A DNA stretch of 64,000 nucleotides from Listeria fleischmannii subsp. fleischmannii LU2006-1 (GTDB taxonomy: Bacteria; Bacillota; Bacilli; Lactobacillales; Listeriaceae). Shown here in pieces: positions 8,910 to 18,082 of the stretch (the first letter of the stretch is position 1; each line of letters starts with the position of its first letter). A program made the translations under genes and the position numbers. Where the stretch lies: contig NZ_ALWW01000007.1 of the NCBI RefSeq assembly GCF_000344175.1, forward strand, positions 1-64,000, given 5' to 3'. Under the pieces are notes generated by a model. It saw only the letters and a list, made by a program, of their open reading frames with translations, was not told the origin of the DNA and made no database searches.

Positions 8910-10556
8910 ATGCGTCATTTTAAAAAAGGGATTATCGTACTTTCTGTCATATCTTTCTTACTGCTTACCGCTTGCGGAAATAATGCCGCTGAAGGGGACA
9001 CCACTAAAAAAGTGAATTTCCTTGAGACGAGCGAACTCTTGACTTTAAATACTACAAATGAAGAAGATTTTACTAGTTTTACCGCGCAAAACCAAGTTTT
9101 TGAAGGTTTATATACACTAGATACAAAAGATAATTTTGTTCCAGGCGTCGCAGCTGGAATGCCTGAAATCAGTGAAGATCAAACGGAATACACCATTAAG
9201 TTAAAAAAAGAGGCCAAATGGTCCGATGGTTCCCAAGTGACCGCAAACGATTTTGTTTACGCTTGGCAAAGAGCCGTTGACCCAAAAACAGCGCCTGGTT
9301 ATGCAGCTCTGTTTAAAGATTCCATATTAAATGCTACGGAAATTAATGACGGCAAGCTTAAACCGACCGAACTTTCTGCGACAGCAACAGACGACCATAC
9401 TCTCAAAATCAAACTTAAAAAACCCGTTCCATATTTTATTTCACTCCTCTCATTTGAGACCTTTTTCCCTCAAAAACAAGCCTTTGTAGAAAAAGCGGGT
9501 GATAAATACGGAACTGATGCGGCGCATACGCTGTATAATGGACCCTTTATCATGAAAAAATGGGATGGAAATACGAGTAAAAACTGGACTTACGCTAAAA
9601 ATGATCATTATTGGGATAAGAAAAAGGTGGAAGTCGATGAAATTCGCGTAAAAGTCGCCAAAGATATTAATGCAGGCGTCAATTTATATGAAACAAAAGA
9701 AGCGGACCGCGCGCCGCTCTCCGGTGAGTATGCCAAACAATTTAAAGACCGTGATGACTTTGTTACAGAAAAAGATGCGCTCATTAGCTACTTAAAACTT
9801 AACCAAAAGCGAAATGGGCAATTAACGCCGCTCTCAAATAATAATTTGCGACACGCGCTTAATCTGGCAGTTAATAAGAAGCTACTTACAGCTGATGTTT
9901 TAGGTGATGGCTCATTTGCAGCAAACGGTTTGCTTCCAAAAGACTTTGTTCAAAATCCAGAAACAGGCGCCGACTTTAGAAGCGATAGTGGGGACCATTT
10001 AGTTTATGATGCAAAACGTGCGAAAAGTTTCTATAATAAAGCTCTCGCTGAACTTGGGACGAATAAAATTTCGTTAGAATTACTTGGCGACGACCAAGAC
10101 ACCACAAAAACCATTTTTGTCTTTTTAAAAGACCAACTTGAAAAAACATTGCCCGGCTTAACGATTCAGATTAAAACTATGCCTGCAAAAGCCGCATCTG
10201 AACTAACGCGTACGGGAGATTATGATTTATCACTCGCAGCTTGGATGCCAGATTTTAAAGATCCGTGGACTTATAGCAGCTTATTCTTATCCGATTACTA
10301 CAATAATTCCATGAGCTACCATAGTGAAAAATACGATAAACTAGTGCGTTCAACAGATGCTGAACTTGCTAGTAAGCCACTCGAGCGTTGGAATGCTTTT
10401 ATTGCTTCTGAAAAAGTTCTTTTAGATGATGATGCAGCTATTTTACCGCTTTATCAACATCAAACGGCGGTTCTGCAAAATAAAAATATATCTGGTGTTC
10501 AAAAACACGCTTTTGGGTCACCCTATAGTTATAAATTTATAAAATTGTCCAACTAA
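8910..10556 (+). CDS. OppA-type oligopeptide ABC transporter substrate-binding lipoprotein
   Basis: A 548-residue SBP_bac_5 family protein that captures peptides at the outer face of the membrane for an Opp-type importer. The lipobox LTAC places the lipidated Cys at residue 22. Family features include LNTTNEEDFTSF, the KWSDGSQVTANDFVYAWQRAVDP segment (read as two parts), LYNGPFIMKKWD and the C-terminal YDLSLAAWMPDFKDPW. The start follows AGGAGGG and a strong promoter. No permease or ATPase genes adjoin it, so it is an orphan binding protein that must share a transporter encoded elsewhere, or act in peptide sensing. Confidence 0.93.
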   Translation: MRHFKKGIIVLSVISFLLLTACGNNAAEGDTTKKVNFLETSELLTLNTTNEEDFTSFTAQNQVFEGLYTLDTKDNFVPGVAAGMPEISEDQTEYTIKLKKEAKWSDGSQVTANDFVYAWQRAVDPKTAPGYAALFKDSILNATEINDGKLKPTELSATATDDHTLKIKLKKPVPYFISLLSFETFFPQKQAFVEKAGDKYGTDAAHTLYNGPFIMKKWDGNTSKNWTYAKNDHYWDKKKVEVDEIRVKVAKDINAGVNLYETKEADRAPLSGEYAKQFKDRDDFVTEKDALISYLKLNQKRNGQLTPLSNNNLRHALNLAVNKKLLTADVLGDGSFAANGLLPKDFVQNPETGADFRSDSGDHLVYDAKRAKSFYNKALAELGTNKISLELLGDDQDTTKTIFVFLKDQLEKTLPGLTIQIKTMPAKAASELTRTGDYDLSLAAWMPDFKDPWTYSSLFLSDYYNNSMSYHSEKYDKLVRSTDAELASKPLERWNAFIASEKVLLDDDAAILPLYQHQTAVLQNKNISGVQKHAFGSPYSYKFIKLSN

Positions 10557-10675
10557 GCGAGACTCCTCTTTTAAAATCATTTTATTTTAAATAAATCTAT
10601 TTTTGCCGTTGACTTTCGACGCACTTCTTGAAATAATTAAAGTATTTTATAATATGATTTGAAGGAGTGTTCGCA

Positions 10676-12184
10676 TTGGCATTTTATTTTAACGAACCAT
10701 CTCGTACGTTTAGTGAGTTTTTGCTTGTCCCTGGTTATTCCTCTAAAGAGTGCGTGCCAAAAGACGTGAGTTTAAAAACACCCATCGTAAAATTCAGACG
10801 CGGAGAAACTTCTGCAATTACCATGAATATTCCACTTGTCTCGGCCATTATGCAAGCTGTTTCGGACGACAATATGGGAATTGCGCTCGCTAAAGAAGGT
10901 GGCGTTTCGTTTATATACGGTTCGCAGTCGATTGAAAGTGAAGCACGCATGGTTAAGCGCGTCAAAAACCACAAGGCTGGCTTTGTCATTAGCGACTCAA
11001 ATATTCGCCCTGATCAAACTTTACAAGATGTCTTAGACTTAAAAGAAGAAAGTGGCCACTCCACAATGGCGGTCACAGAAGACGGAACTCCTCACGGTAA
11101 ACTTTTAGGTGTTGTGACAAGCCGCGATTACCGGGTGACTCGTATGGCTAAAACGGAGCTCGTACGTGACTTCATGACTCCGTTCGATAAATTAATTACG
11201 GCAAGCGATACTACAAGCTTGAAAGAAGCAAACAACATCATTTGGGAGCACAAACTGAACGCTCTTCCACTTGTAGACAAAAACGAACATCTCGCCTACT
11301 TCGTTTTCCGAAAAGACTATGACTCAAATAAAGAGAATACACTAGAACTTTTGGATGAAAACAAGCGATATGTGGTCGGTGCCGGAATTAATACGCGTGA
11401 CTATGAGGAAAGAGTGCCCGCATTAGTAGAAGCTGGTGCTGACATTTTATGTATCGATTCCTCAGAGGGTTTCTCTGAATGGCAAAAAATAACGCTTGAT
11501 TTTATCCGAGAAAAATACGGCGATTCCGTAAAAGTGGGCGCCGGAAATGTTGTTGACCGTGACGGCTTCCGATTTCTCGCAGAAGCTGGCGCCGATTTTA
11601 TCAAAGTAGGTGTTGGCGGTGGCTCAATTTGTATTACGCGCGAACAAAAAGGAATCGGTCGCGGGCAAGCAACTGCAGTAATTGATGTGGCCCGCGCCCG
11701 CGATGAATATTTTGAGGAAACCGGCATTTATATCCCAATTTGTTCAGACGGCGGTATCGTTTACGACTATCATATGACGCTCGCGCTCGCGATGGGTGCA
11801 GACTTCATCATGCTAGGTCGCTACTTCTCACGCTTTGATGAAAGCCCAACTAACAAAGTCAATTTAAACGGCACCTATATGAAAGAATACTGGGGCGAGG
11901 GAGCTAACCGCGCTCGTAACTGGCAACGTTATGACATGGGTGGCGACAAGAAATTGTCCTTTGAAGAAGGCGTTGATTCCTACGTGCCTTATGCCGGCTC
12001 GTTAAAAGACAATGTGGCGATTAGCTTGAACAAAGTACGTTCAACCATGTGCAATTGCGGCGCACTAAACATCCCTGAACTTCAGCAAAAAGCTAAAATC
12101 ACGCTTGTTTCAGCGACTTCCATCGTAGAAGGCGGCGCCCATGACGTCGTTGTAAAAGATGCAAGTAACAATTTAATGCAATAA
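10676..12184 (+). CDS. IMP dehydrogenase, Tritrichomonas foetus-like type
   Basis: A 502-residue IMP dehydrogenase that oxidises IMP to XMP in guanine nucleotide synthesis. A TTG start is chosen because AAGGAG lies 8 bases upstream; the 5-prime GTG overlaps that site. A CBS-pair (Bateman) module lies at about residues 105-215 inside a TIM barrel. The catalytic loop reads [18 protein letters not shown] (active-site Cys) and the flap carries ARNWQRYD with the Arg-Tyr dyad. These segments match, from memory, the T. foetus enzyme much better than typical bacterial GuaB (GPGSICTTR). A housekeeping guaB may exist elsewhere. The gene is monocistronic and ends at repeat R2. Confidence 0.93.
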   Translation: MAFYFNEPSRTFSEFLLVPGYSSKECVPKDVSLKTPIVKFRRGETSAITMNIPLVSAIMQAVSDDNMGIALAKEGGVSFIYGSQSIESEARMVKRVKNHKAGFVISDSNIRPDQTLQDVLDLKEESGHSTMAVTEDGTPHGKLLGVVTSRDYRVTRMAKTELVRDFMTPFDKLITASDTTSLKEANNIIWEHKLNALPLVDKNEHLAYFVFRKDYDSNKENTLELLDENKRYVVGAGINTRDYEERVPALVEAGADILCIDSSEGFSEWQKITLDFIREKYGDSVKVGAGNVVDRDGFRFLAEAGADFIKVGVGGGSICITREQKGIGRGQATAVIDVARARDEYFEETGIYIPICSDGGIVYDYHMTLALAMGADFIMLGRYFSRFDESPTNKVNLNGTYMKEYWGEGANRARNWQRYDMGGDKKLSFEEGVDSYVPYAGSLKDNVAISLNKVRSTMCNCGALNIPELQQKAKITLVSATSIVEGGAHDVVVKDASNNLMQ

Positions 12185-12190
12185 CAAAAA

Positions 12191-12413
12191 AAGAGTAGAT
12201 GGCTATCTACTCTTTTTTGTTGAAAAACTCCAAGTTTATGCAAAACAAAACGATTCTCGCCAAAATCAGACTGCTGACAAATGGTGAGATTCTAGGCAAA
12301 TCCGAGTACCGGAGCAGAGCGTACTCGAGTACGTGAGCACCGGAACGGAGGGTTTAACAACGAAGATTGCCGTTTGTCAGCAGTCTGAGAGTAGATGGCT
12401 ATCTACTCTTTTT
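12191..12413. repeat. Terminator-nested structured repeat, copy R2
   Basis: Second copy of the element. The flanking terminator here is AGAGTAGAT-GGCT-ATCTACTCT with T tails, present at 12192-12218 and again at 12388-12413; the first starts 8 bases after the IMP dehydrogenase stop codon. Core stems are CAGACTGCTGACAAATGG (12267-12284) with CCGTTTGTCAGCAGTCTG (12370-12387), AAATCC (12298-12303) with GGGTTT (12350-12355), CCGG (12309-12312) with CCGG (12340-12343), and the palindrome CGTACTCGAGTACG at 12320-12333. Compared with R1 and R3 the arms change in compensating pairs. Confidence 0.9.
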
Positions 12414-12423
12414 ACTATATTGA

Positions 12424-13134
12424 TTATGAAACGTACTGATTAATTAATGCCGGTTCATCTAGTAAGAAACCTTGTTGTAAATGTAAACCCATTTCTCTAA
12501 GTTGACGCGAGGAAGCCGCTTGGTCTACATTTTCTAAAATGATATGCATATTATTTTGTCTCGCATAGCTTGCCCATGCTTCAATAAAAAGTGCCATACT
12601 ACTAAGTTCAAAATTTTTAAGTGAAACTTTAATCCCGTTAATCAGTGGTAAGTAATAATTAGTTCTCTCTAAACAATTAATCCCACAACCCACATCGTCT
12701 AAAATAATATTATAGCCCATTTTTTTCAAATGAGATAGCTTCCCGTATAAAAAAGCGTCCAATTCATTTGCTGTTAAATGCGATTTATAAAATGGAATTT
12801 TTAGCAGATCTTCTGTTATCTCTATTGTAATTAAATCTTTGTACACCCGTAGACTCTCAAACATTTTTATGGTTTCTAAATAAAACAGTTGATTGGAATT
12901 GATATTTAAGGAAACTTTTGCATAATCTAATTTCTTTAGTACTTTTGCAATTTCTAGTTTTAGCCAATCAATAAAAATCGGATATCGTTCCTCCAATTCT
13001 TCGCTTTGGAAAAAGTTACTTGGAAACACCCATTTTTCACCATCAAATTTTCTAAGAAGCAATTCATACATGACGATTTCATCTCTATTTGTATCATGGA
13101 TGGCTTGTGCAAATAAACAATAGTTATTAAACAT
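12424..13134 (-). CDS. Degenerate EAL-domain protein
   Basis: A 236-residue protein consisting of one EAL-type domain, the family that hydrolyses cyclic di-GMP. Key motifs are altered: the signature EAL is ELL (YELLLRKF, residues ~24-31) and the metal-binding DDFG is DDVG (ILDDVGCGINCLER). The NINSNQ, EITEDLL, ILENVD and QGFLLDEP segments remain. Loss of signature residues suggests a c-di-GMP-binding or purely regulatory protein rather than an active esterase, but that is inference. It is transcribed alone, between repeat R2 and the divergent Mga-type regulator. Confidence 0.82.
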   Translation of the reverse strand: MFNNYCLFAQAIHDTNRDEIVMYELLLRKFDGEKWVFPSNFFQSEELEERYPIFIDWLKLEIAKVLKKLDYAKVSLNINSNQLFYLETIKMFESLRVYKDLITIEITEDLLKIPFYKSHLTANELDAFLYGKLSHLKKMGYNIILDDVGCGINCLERTNYYLPLINGIKVSLKNFELSSMALFIEAWASYARQNNMHIILENVDQAASSRQLREMGLHLQQGFLLDEPALINQYVS

Positions 13135-13289
13135 CGTATGCCCCTTCCTTTGTTTTTAACGATACCTTTATTTTATCTTGTTCTAGCGATTATAATAATC
13201 AGCATCCTTCATTTAAAAAGAGGAATTTTGCAAAAACCTATTTTATTTTCACCTAAAATGGGTAAAGTGAATAGACGAAAGGGGTTTAA

Positions 13290-14823
13290 ATGATGAAAAT
13301 AGGTCTTGATATATTTGATCAAACATTAGCAAAAGAATGGGAAATTTTTCTAATTCTAAGACACGAAGATCGTTTTTTTACAACAGAAGAATTAAGCGCC
13401 ACAACAAATTTAACCATCTCACAAGTTCTTAAAATTGTGACTAAATTAATAAATGACTTGGAAGATTTCGGGACAGATACAATGGAAGTTGTTTTTTCTA
13501 AAGGAAAAGGCGCCCGTTTTGTCGCCAAAGAGCTTCAAACCAATCCACGTAAATTTTTAATTTTTTTAGTGGAAGAAACTTTAGGGTTTAAACTTCTTAA
13601 ATCTATTCTGAATGAGGATTATGTTTCCACATCTAATTTTGCATATGAAAATTTTGTAAGTGACTCAACCGTTCGAAGACAATTAAATAAATTTCGTGAT
13701 AACCTACATAAGTTTGATTTAGAAATCACACGAAGCGATGCCCTGCTTTCTGGTAACGAGAAACAAGCCCGCTTATTTTTAAATATGATTTTGTGGCGTA
13801 TTTATGCAGGCGAAGGATGGCCATTTGAAGCGGTCAATGAACTTCATATCGACTATTTAGCGACCAATATTTTAAAAGAATCCGGCCTTTCCCTAACGCC
13901 TATTCAAAAACGACAACTCATGTTTTTCTTAGCCATCGGGATTATACGACGACGCAACCACCACTATGTCGAATTTGAGGCATCGTGGGGCGAGTTAACG
14001 GATAACAATGAGGCTTATACGTATTTTAAAGACCACATTCGGCCGTTCACATCTTTTATTGATGATTATCCAGGCGAAGTCGCGCTACTTTTTTTCCTTT
14101 TAATCATTCAAAGTGAAAATCTTGAAGTTATCCAAATTCTTTATTCCAATTTTGAGGAGAACAAGAAAAATAATTCTTTTCTTTACCAAGCAACACAAGC
14201 CTTCTACGATAATGTTTCACAAGATGTTAAAACGATTCCAGAAGACTTAAAAGATGTAATCTTACTTAGCACTTTTTCCTCCCATTTATTCACACATCTT
14301 TTTAAGAATTTTTCTACAGATATTAGCGGCTACGATTATTCCGTTATTTTAGATACTGTTTTATCAAAACCCGTTCTTCCAAATTTAAAAAAAGAACATT
14401 TTAAGCATGATTCGAAGCCTTTATAATGAAACGAAATTAGATTTATTTTTAGAAGAAGACTATCTTGTCACAAAATACGCACTCATTTTAACTTTAATAA
14501 AGGCGCAAACGTATTTTGAACCCGTTATTAAAATTAAAATCTCAACGGATCTCCCTTTATTAATCAACTTACGCCTTCAAGAGCGCATTAATAATTTATT
14601 TGGAAATAGTTATCGTTTAGAATTTTTGAATGCCACTAATCCTGACCATGGGGACGTTTTACTTACGAATATTTCCTTGCCACGAGAGACGAAAGATTAT
14701 GAGAAAGTAAATATTGTTTATATCAACCGCAATTTAACTGTACGTAATATTATTATTTTAAGTAATGTTTTATTCGATATTTCAAAGCAAAAAACAACAA
14801 AAGAAATCTCTAGTTCCGACTAG
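13290..14823 (+). CDS. Mga/AtxA-type transcriptional regulator (one frameshift)
   Basis: A regulator of about 510 residues. N-terminal winged helix-turn-helix segments (FFTTEELSATTNLTISQVLK at residues ~30-50, then FVSDSTVRRQLNKF near 125) are followed by a PRD-like helical region and a C-terminal EIIB-like part, the arrangement of Mga and AtxA. The frame breaks near 14388-14400; reducing an A7 run to A6 restores LKKNILSMIRSLYNETKL and joins both parts at normal family length. AAAGGGG precedes the ATG. It lies between two EAL genes and overlaps the convergent one by 4 bases. Target genes cannot be told from the sequence. Confidence 0.8.
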
Positions 14824-14838
14824 AGATTTCTTTTGTTG
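14795..14838. terminator. Perfect bidirectional terminator containing both stop codons
   Basis: Two perfectly complementary 20-base arms (CAACAAAAGAAATCTCTAGT and its complement) with a TCCG loop. The stop codons of the converging Mga-type gene (14821-14823) and EAL gene (14820-14822) fall inside the stem-loop, so the C-terminal codons of both proteins also build the terminator. Confidence 0.9.
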
Positions 14839-15554
14839 ATTGGTTTTGGCCTTCCAAAATAGTAGCCTTGAAAATAATCTACACTCATCGCGCGTAAAAT
14901 GGCGATTTCTTTTTCATCTTCTACGCCCTCGACCACAACCAGACAACCGAGATCATGGCTTAGATTGATAATGGCACGCAGAATAATGCGCTGTCGCTCG
15001 TTCGTTTTAATTAAAGAAATGGAGCTTCGATCGGTTTTGACATAATCAACTGGGAGCGACTGTAAATACGAAAGCGAGCTGTATCCTTGTCCAAAATCGT
15101 CTAGGCTTACTTTCACGCCTAGGCTTTTTAGTTTCATTAAGTTGTGACAAGCAGCTTCAAGACGAGTAATTTCGAGCCGTTCGACAATTTCAAGGTTTAA
15201 GGCTTCCGGATAACGCATATCCTTTTTCACTTGTTCATATAAGGCATCCATGTAGGCGTCATTTGTCACGTCCCCTGAAGGAATATTGACAGAAATGGGA
15301 TATTTCCCCTCCAGTTCATCAATTTGCTTCATCACTGTGCTTAAAACGAAGTGCTGCATGTCTCTTGCCGCGTAAAGATGGACTACTTCGCGAAAAAATT
15401 CTGCCGGAGCTAAAATCCCCTTTTTAGTTTGAAGTCGTACCAATGCTTCATAGCCTACTATTTCTTCCGTCTTGGCATCTACTTTTGGTTGGTAATAGAC
15501 TAGATAGGCCACATCCCGTATCGCTTCCATAATTTCACTTGTCGAAATCACCAC
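14820..15554 (-). CDS. EAL-domain cyclic di-GMP phosphodiesterase
   Basis: A 244-residue stand-alone EAL phosphodiesterase that linearises c-di-GMP. All usual catalytic and metal-binding motifs are seen: YEALVRLQ near residue 40, SVNIPSGD, EIVERLEI, the loop 6 motif DDFGQGYSSLSYL near 150, DYVKTDRS, VVEGVED and QGYYFGRP. It has no GGDEF, PAS or membrane domain. GTG start with AAAGGAAG upstream. It is divergent from the 5'-nucleotidase gene; from memory, L. monocytogenes has an EAL gene beside an LPXTG 5'-nucleotidase too. Confidence 0.92.
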   Translation of the reverse strand: MVISTSEIMEAIRDVAYLVYYQPKVDAKTEEIVGYEALVRLQTKKGILAPAEFFREVVHLYAARDMQHFVLSTVMKQIDELEGKYPISVNIPSGDVTNDAYMDALYEQVKKDMRYPEALNLEIVERLEITRLEAACHNLMKLKSLGVKVSLDDFGQGYSSLSYLQSLPVDYVKTDRSSISLIKTNERQRIILRAIINLSHDLGCLVVVEGVEDEKEIAILRAMSVDYFQGYYFGRPKPINKRNL

Positions 15555-15644
15555 TTTATCGCTTCCTTTCGTGTCTATTTTACTCTAAAAACTTTGTTTA
15601 TTGAAATAAATAACAAAAATTGACCAAATCTTTATAATTTTAGG

Positions 15645-15704
15645 TTGTTGGTTTGTTTTGGCTTTGTTAAAATGAGTGTAAGCGTGATTGCGTTAGCGCT
15701 TACA
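15645..15704 (+). promoter_or_regulatory. Promoter with downstream 8-bp inverted repeat (cre-like) of the 5'-nucleotidase gene
   Basis: A candidate -35 TTGTTG (15645-15650) and -10 TAAAAT (15668-15673) are 17 bases apart. Immediately downstream, TGTAAGCG (15677-15684) and CGCTTACA (15697-15704) form a perfect inverted repeat with a 12-base spacer. On the other strand TGTAAGCGCTAAC matches most of the CcpA cre consensus. The position at the transcription start suggests a roadblock operator. Promoter assignment is moderate; repressor identity is inferred. Confidence 0.5.
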
Positions 15705-15737
15705 AATCGCCTTGTGCGGAAAAGGGAGAGTATGATT

Positions 15738-18044
15738 GTGAAAAAAATAAGAAAAAAAGTATCACACGTTTTACTCGCAGCAGGCTTAGTACTCAGTTTT
15801 AGTTTACCTGTAACATTAACACACGCGGAGGCAAAAGACCCAAATATTCCTGTTCAACTTTTAGGGATTAATGATTTTCATGGCGCACTAAATACTACGT
15901 CAAAAGATGTTAATGGTGCCGCGATTGGGGGAGCTGATTATCTTTCCGCTAACCTTGACCAAGCAGAAGCCGAGTTTATTACGGCTAATCAAAGTGCCAC
16001 AAGCGCCAATTCACTTCGCGTACAAGCTGGTGATATGGTAGGCGCTAGTCCAGCTGTTTCAGGTCTTCTTCAAGATGAACCCACAATGAAAGTTTTAAAT
16101 GAAATGAATTTTAAAATTGGAACGCTTGGGAACCACGAATTCGACGAGGGATTACCTGAATATAAGCGTATACTAGACGGCGTTTCAACTGACAAATTTG
16201 GTCCCATTGTTGAAAATTATCCTCGCGTAAAAAGCGATATGCAAATTGTTGCCGCGAACGTGGTGGATAAAGGAACATCTACTGTGGCAGAAGGATTTAA
16301 ACCTTATGTGATTCAAGAAATCGGCGGTGTAAAAGTTGGTTTCATCGGTATCGTCACGACGGAAATCCCAAATCTTGTTTTAGCCAACTACATAAAAAAT
16401 TATGACTTTTTAAATGAAGCTGATACAGTCGTTAAATATTCTAAGATTCTTCGTGACCAAGGTGTGAATGCTATTGTTGTCTTATCACACGTTCCAGCGA
16501 TAACATCCGGCAATCCAACCAATCAAACGGACCAAACTGTCTCAGGTGATGCACAAGCGATGATGGAAGCGGTCAATCAAAAAGATAAAGACAATTCCGT
16601 CGACATCGTTTTAGCAGGCCATAACCACCAATATACAAACGGTGTAGTTGGAAAAACACGCATCGTCCAAAGTTACAATAACGGTAAGGCTTTTTCAAAT
16701 ATCACAGGCGAACTTGACCCGGAAACAGGCGATTTTGTAAGTACTCCAAGTGCTAAAATCGAATATAATTATCGTACAGGAACGCCTGATGCGAAAATTG
16801 CTGCTATCACACAAGATGCCTCAGACCGTATTGCTTCCACGATTACGGAGCCGATTGGAAAAACGGCAAATGGAACGATTTCACGAGAAACGAATTTGGA
16901 AGGCGCACCTGTTGATACGAAAGAATCTGCACTTGGCAATTTAATTACCGACGCCCAGCGCTATATGGCGAAAAAAGCTGGTGTAGATGCCGATTTTGCG
17001 ATGACAAATAACGGCGGAATCCGCGCTGATCTTATCACCTCAACTAATAATGAAATCACATGGGGCGCGGCTCAGGCCGTACAACCATTTGGCAATATTT
17101 TACAAGTTGTCAAAATGAACGGTCAAACGATTCTCGAAGCGCTAAACCAACAATATGGCAATGATGAAAAGTACTTCTTACAAATTTCTGGCTTAAAGTA
17201 TACGTATACGGACACAAATGACTTAGACCAAGCCTATCGTGTAGTAAGTGCCACAACAAACGACGGTACCCCTCTAGACCCAAACAAAGAGTACACCGTC
17301 ATCATTAACGACTTCTTATACGGCGGGGGCGATGGTTTCCAAGCTTTCACAAAAGGACAGCTCGTCTCAGCCATCGATCCAGATACCGAAACATTTATCA
17401 ACTACATTAAAGAGCAAACGGCGGCTGGTAAAGTGATTACAGCGGAAAAAGAAGGACGTAAAACATATAAAACAGCCGCACAGCTTGAGGAAGAAGCCAT
17501 TTCGGCCATTAAAACAAGTACAAAATTCAATCCTTTAGCTGAAAAGGATAAAACTTTTTCTGGCGTGACAGTGCCAAATGCGAGCATCTCCGTCCAAAAA
17601 GGCACGGAAGAGCAAACAAAAGGCCTTCGCGTAGCGGCAAATTTAACTACAACCGCTGATGAAAATGGCGCCTTCCAAATTGACGTCTCATCCTTAAACT
17701 TAAAGGCTCATGATACGCTTTCCGTAACTGTGACCGACACAAACGGTTACAGCTCACCGTTTAGCGTGGCCGTTCTTGCAACAGAAACAGATCCAGGAAA
17801 CGGCAACGAAACGCCTACGCCTGAACCCCCAACGACAGGTGGCGACGGCAATCAAACGGTAACGCCAAGCCCTGAAAAGCTTACTAAAACGCCCGTTAAA
17901 ACTGGCACAAATACAGCAGCTGCAAAAAACAAAGAAACACCATCCGGCAAACTACCCGAAACAGGTGACCTAGTTAGCCTAGCATCCCTCATTGGGATAG
18001 TTTTAACAGGAACTTCCATTTACATTCTTCGTCGCAAATCTTAA
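15738..18044 (+). CDS. LPXTG-anchored 5'-nucleotidase / 2',3'-cyclic phosphodiesterase
   Basis: A 768-residue wall-bound nucleotidase. The GTG at 15738 has GGGAGAG at proper distance; the ATG two codons upstream is too close to it. A signal peptide ends near THAEA. The calcineurin-like metallophosphatase domain shows GINDFHGAL, AGDMVGASPA, LGNHEFDEG and LAGHNHQYTNG; the 5'-nucleotidase C-terminal domain shows ESALGNLITDAQRYM, NNGGIRAD and YGGGDGFQAF. A small Ig-like linker and Pro/Thr-rich stretch precede the LPETG sorting motif, membrane helix and LRRKS. It probably releases nucleosides and phosphate at the surface. Confidence 0.93.
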   Translation: MKKIRKKVSHVLLAAGLVLSFSLPVTLTHAEAKDPNIPVQLLGINDFHGALNTTSKDVNGAAIGGADYLSANLDQAEAEFITANQSATSANSLRVQAGDMVGASPAVSGLLQDEPTMKVLNEMNFKIGTLGNHEFDEGLPEYKRILDGVSTDKFGPIVENYPRVKSDMQIVAANVVDKGTSTVAEGFKPYVIQEIGGVKVGFIGIVTTEIPNLVLANYIKNYDFLNEADTVVKYSKILRDQGVNAIVVLSHVPAITSGNPTNQTDQTVSGDAQAMMEAVNQKDKDNSVDIVLAGHNHQYTNGVVGKTRIVQSYNNGKAFSNITGELDPETGDFVSTPSAKIEYNYRTGTPDAKIAAITQDASDRIASTITEPIGKTANGTISRETNLEGAPVDTKESALGNLITDAQRYMAKKAGVDADFAMTNNGGIRADLITSTNNEITWGAAQAVQPFGNILQVVKMNGQTILEALNQQYGNDEKYFLQISGLKYTYTDTNDLDQAYRVVSATTNDGTPLDPNKEYTVIINDFLYGGGDGFQAFTKGQLVSAIDPDTETFINYIKEQTAAGKVITAEKEGRKTYKTAAQLEEEAISAIKTSTKFNPLAEKDKTFSGVTVPNASISVQKGTEEQTKGLRVAANLTTTADENGAFQIDVSSLNLKAHDTLSVTVTDTNGYSSPFSVAVLATETDPGNGNETPTPEPPTTGGDGNQTVTPSPEKLTKTPVKTGTNTAAAKNKETPSGKLPETGDLVSLASLIGIVLTGTSIYILRRKS

Positions 18045-18048
18045 TACA

Positions 18049-18082
18049 AATAAGCCGCGGCCGATAAGGCCACGGCTTATTT
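18049..18082. terminator. Bidirectional terminator between the 5'-nucleotidase and LOV-STAS genes
   Basis: Arms AATAAGCCGCGGCC and GGCCACGGCTTATT with a short GATAA loop give a GC-rich hairpin followed by TTT on the plus strand and A/T-rich on the minus. It directly abuts the stop codon of the minus-strand gene. Confidence 0.9.

Noticed and set aside
10609-10653. TTGACT (10609) with TATAAT (10648) as the IMP dehydrogenase promoter
   Set aside because: The spacer would be 33 bases. A weaker -35 (TTCTTG at 10625) fits the -10 better but is not convincing enough to list.
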